Part shown: piece after piece, positions 62,186 to 64,000 of the stretch
Layout of the letters: each line of letters opens with the position of its first letter
How positions within the stretch are numbered: position 1 is the first letter of the stretch
NCBI GenBank assembly: GCA_943369665.1
Contig: CALRNX020000001.1
Coordinates: forward strand, 372,001-436,000
Origin: UKL13-3 sp943369665
GTDB lineage: Bacteria > Bacteroidota > Bacteroidia > UKL13-3
Direction: 5' to 3'
DNA: 64,000 bases
Notes under the pieces: generated by a model
Databases searched by the model: none
Told to the model about the DNA's origin: nothing
What the model saw: only the letters and a program-made list of their open reading frames with translations
Program-made: the position numbers and the translations under genes

Positions 62186-62911
62186 CTAAGATGTGGCGTC
62201 ATGTTTATCCAATAATTTTATGAGTACATCAAAATCTTTTGGATATGGCGCAGTTACATCATAGTTTTTGCCTTCAATATCAAATTGCAAATTGCGGGCA
62301 TGCAGGGCTACGCGGTTCATCATCCCCTTTTCATTTTCAAATTTTCCAACTTTAAAATTGCGTTTCATTTTTGAAAGCATTGGCGTTTTGCCTCCATACT
62401 GAGTATCACTTACAATGGGAAAATTCTGAGAAGAAAGGTGAATGCGGATCTGGTGTAATCGGCCGCTTATGGGCTTACATTCCACCAAGGTATAATGTTC
62501 CCAGGTTTTAACTGTTGAAATAATCGTTTCAGCCGGCTTTCCTTCTTTCATATCAATCTTGGCCAATCCATTGCGGGTAATACTTAGCGGTAACACAATT
62601 GACTTTTGGTCAACCACCAACACTCCTCCAACAATAGCATGGTATCGTTTTTCAATTTCACGAGCTTCAAATTTCATTGCCATGGTACGGTACATTTCAG
62701 GGTTCTTGGCAATGACCATTACACCCGAAGTTTCTTTATCCAATCGGTGGCACAGCTGCGACTCGGCCCAATATTTTTTTGCTATACTTAATAAACTTTG
62801 AGCATTGGAGTTGCGTTCATCGAGCGAAGAAAGTGAAGCAGGTTTATTAATAAAGATAAGATCATCGTCCTCAAACAGGATCATATCTTTAAACGAAGGC
62901 ATTTTTTGCAT
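62186..62911 (-). CDS. RluA-family pseudouridine synthase
   Basis: The start is taken at 62911 (MQKMPSFKDMIL) or 62902 because the longer frame runs into the terminator of the upstream gene (62984-63013). About 241 residues: catalytic Asp in CHRLDKETSGVMVIAK, RYHAIVGG, and PISGRLHQIRIHLSSQNFPIVSDTQYGG. The N-terminal S4 domain seen in RluC/RluD is absent. It makes pseudouridine in rRNA or tRNA; the site cannot be told from sequence. Confidence 0.9.
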   Translation of the reverse strand: MQKMPSFKDMILFEDDDLIFINKPASLSSLDERNSNAQSLLSIAKKYWAESQLCHRLDKETSGVMVIAKNPEMYRTMAMKFEAREIEKRYHAIVGGVLVVDQKSIVLPLSITRNGLAKIDMKEGKPAETIISTVKTWEHYTLVECKPISGRLHQIRIHLSSQNFPIVSDTQYGGKTPMLSKMKRNFKVGKFENEKGMMNRVALHARNLQFDIEGKNYDVTAPYPKDFDVLIKLLDKHDATS

Positions 62912-62983
62912 GGGGCGAATATAATACCATTTTGATTTACAAAGTAGGCTAAGGCAAGTGGCTTTGGTGTAACCTGAAAGCAC

Positions 62984-63013
62984 AAAAAAAGCCGATAACA
63001 AAATGCTATCGGC
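62984..63013 (-). terminator. terminator of the M13 peptidase gene
   Basis: GCCGATA (62991-62997) pairs with TATCGGC (63007-63013). On the minus strand the hairpin is followed by seven T (62990-62984), just after the peptidase stop codon. Confidence 0.85.
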
Positions 63014-63021
63014 TTCTTTGA

Positions 63022-64000
63022 TTAAAATATTCGAACCCTTGTAGAGTCGGACCTGTACATCCCATCTCCTTTTTTCACACCAAATGCTTCATAAAACTGA
63101 GGCATATTGGATAGCGGACCAAGCACCCTGAATTTAGCAGGAGAATGTGGATCGGTTAATACCTGCTGGCGGGTGTATTCCGGCCGAGAGTTAGCTCTCC
63201 ACACCTGGGCAAACCCAATAAAGAACCGTTGTTGAGGTGTAAAACCATCTATTTTTTTCTGCTCTTTTCCTTTAAGAGAAAGCATATAGGCATCGTAAGC
63301 AACGGTAAGCCCTGCAAAATCTGCAATATTTTCACCCAATGTAAGTTCACCATTCACGGTTAAACTGTCTTCAACTTTGTATTGATTGTATTGATCAACC
63401 ATCACCTTGGTGCGTGCAGTAAATTTGGCTTTATCTTCTTCTGTCCACCAATTGTTCAAATTTCCATGCGCATCAAACTTGCTTCCTTTATCATCAAAAC
63501 CATGTGAAAACTCATGACCGATCACCGCTCCGATCGCACCATAATTCACTGCGTCATCCGCATTCGGATCAAAAAATGGTGGTTGCATGATGGCCGCTGG
63601 GAACACGATCTCATTCATTAACGGACTGTAGTATGCATTCACTGTTTGTGGCAACATATTCCACTCCTGCTTATCAATTGGTTTACCCAAACGGTTGACA
63701 TTATCATCAAATTCAAACGTAGCAGCACGGTAATAATTCGACAAATAATTATCGTATTTGATTTCGAGTGCGGTATAATCCATCCATTTATCAGGATACC
63801 CCAATTTACGGTTGAACGAAGCCAATTTTTCGAGTGCTTTTGTTTTTGTTTCGGCACTCATCCAATCCAGGTTTTCGATGCGCACTTTAAATGCTGCACG
63901 CAAATTGTCAACCATTTCGTTTACACGCTTTTTCGATTCTTCACTGAATGCAACCTTAACATACTCTTGAGCCACAAGCTCTCCAATAAGATTATTGGCT
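63022..64000 (-). CDS. M13-family (neprilysin-like) metallopeptidase, 5' part outside window
   Basis: The frame stays open to the window edge (the residues before MAQEYVK read NNLIGELVAQEY, so the true start is further upstream). The visible C-terminal half has the zinc site VIGHEFSHGFDDKGSKFD (HExxH), the third ligand in LGENIADFAGLTVAYDAY, NAYYSPLMNEIVFPAAI before it, and the usual FFIGFAQVWRAN and SPAKFRVLGPLSNMPQFYEAFGVKKGD ending. Exported zinc peptidase that cleaves peptides. Confidence 0.95.
   Translation of the reverse strand, partial: ANNLIGELVAQEYVKVAFSEESKKRVNEMVDNLRAAFKVRIENLDWMSAETKTKALEKLASFNRKLGYPDKWMDYTALEIKYDNYLSNYYRAATFEFDDNVNRLGKPIDKQEWNMLPQTVNAYYSPLMNEIVFPAAIMQPPFFDPNADDAVNYGAIGAVIGHEFSHGFDDKGSKFDAHGNLNNWWTEEDKAKFTARTKVMVDQYNQYKVEDSLTVNGELTLGENIADFAGLTVAYDAYMLSLKGKEQKKIDGFTPQQRFFIGFAQVWRANSRPEYTRQQVLTDPHSPAKFRVLGPLSNMPQFYEAFGVKKGDGMYRSDSTRVRIF

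Noticed and set aside
1..64000. CRISPR array
   Set aside because: I saw no series of equal repeats with regular unique spacers. The repeats found are dispersed palindromes or flanking arms.

Overview
The window is a stretch of a Bacteroidota chromosome. Four lines of evidence point there: a type IX secretion C-terminal sorting domain, a PorP/SprF protein and a CHU_C-like lipoprotein; several promoters of the Bacteroidota type (TTTG about 19 bases before TAnnTTTG); almost no Shine-Dalgarno sequences; and familiar synteny such as ftsX-DUF3098-uppP. Genes are AT-rich and closely packed. I cannot place it below phylum level.

Layout. 1-7.6 kb (minus strand): the 5' part of an HlyD-type efflux adaptor gene, efp, and a complete suf operon (sufB-C-D-S-E plus sufT) that builds Fe-S clusters, with short palindromic repeats in its spacers. 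7.6-12.4 kb is an accessory island: a small membrane protein, an AAA/DUF4143 ATPase with an operator-like dyad, a ribbon-helix-helix regulator next to an IS1595/ISXO2-type transposase, a DUF3825 protein behind a long AT-rich leader, and a small basic protein. 12.4-18.9 kb holds SIMPL, DUF6265, HD and DinB genes, a short ssb, a GxxExxY gene between inverted repeats, recQ and tRNA-Lys. 19-31 kb holds uppP, DUF3098, ftsX, a glycosyltransferase, a four-helix-bundle gene between repeats, dapD, a GNAT-nitrilase fusion, gcvP, pepD and an Xre/RES toxin-antitoxin operon coupled to a SRPBCC protein.

31-48 kb is mostly minus strand and dense: tex, an MFS exporter, an LtaS-like sulfatase, mltG, a heptaheme cytochrome with TPRs, rhodanese, a large T9SS cargo protein, a PASTA protein, a SEFIR/TIR-type protein and a tandem double D-Ala-D-Ala ligase. 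47.7-64 kb: a TlpA-like thioredoxin, an HtrA protease, DUF1573, the omega-amidase/methionine aminotransferase pair, PorP/SprF plus a CHU_C-like lipoprotein, dapA, a DUF6913-like gene, ligA, a decayed gene, two tandem Wzi-type outer-membrane proteins, an RluA-type pseudouridine synthase and a truncated M13 peptidase.

Common themes are envelope construction (uppP, ddl, mltG, ftsX, Wzi, T9SS parts), lysine/diaminopimelate synthesis (dapA, dapD) and Fe-S assembly. The most interesting features are accessory: genes bracketed by inverted repeats (GxxExxY, four-helix bundle), the RHH-transposase unit with helically phased sites, the Xre/RES operator that flanks its own -7 box, and a SEFIR effector-like gene inside a cell-wall gene cluster.
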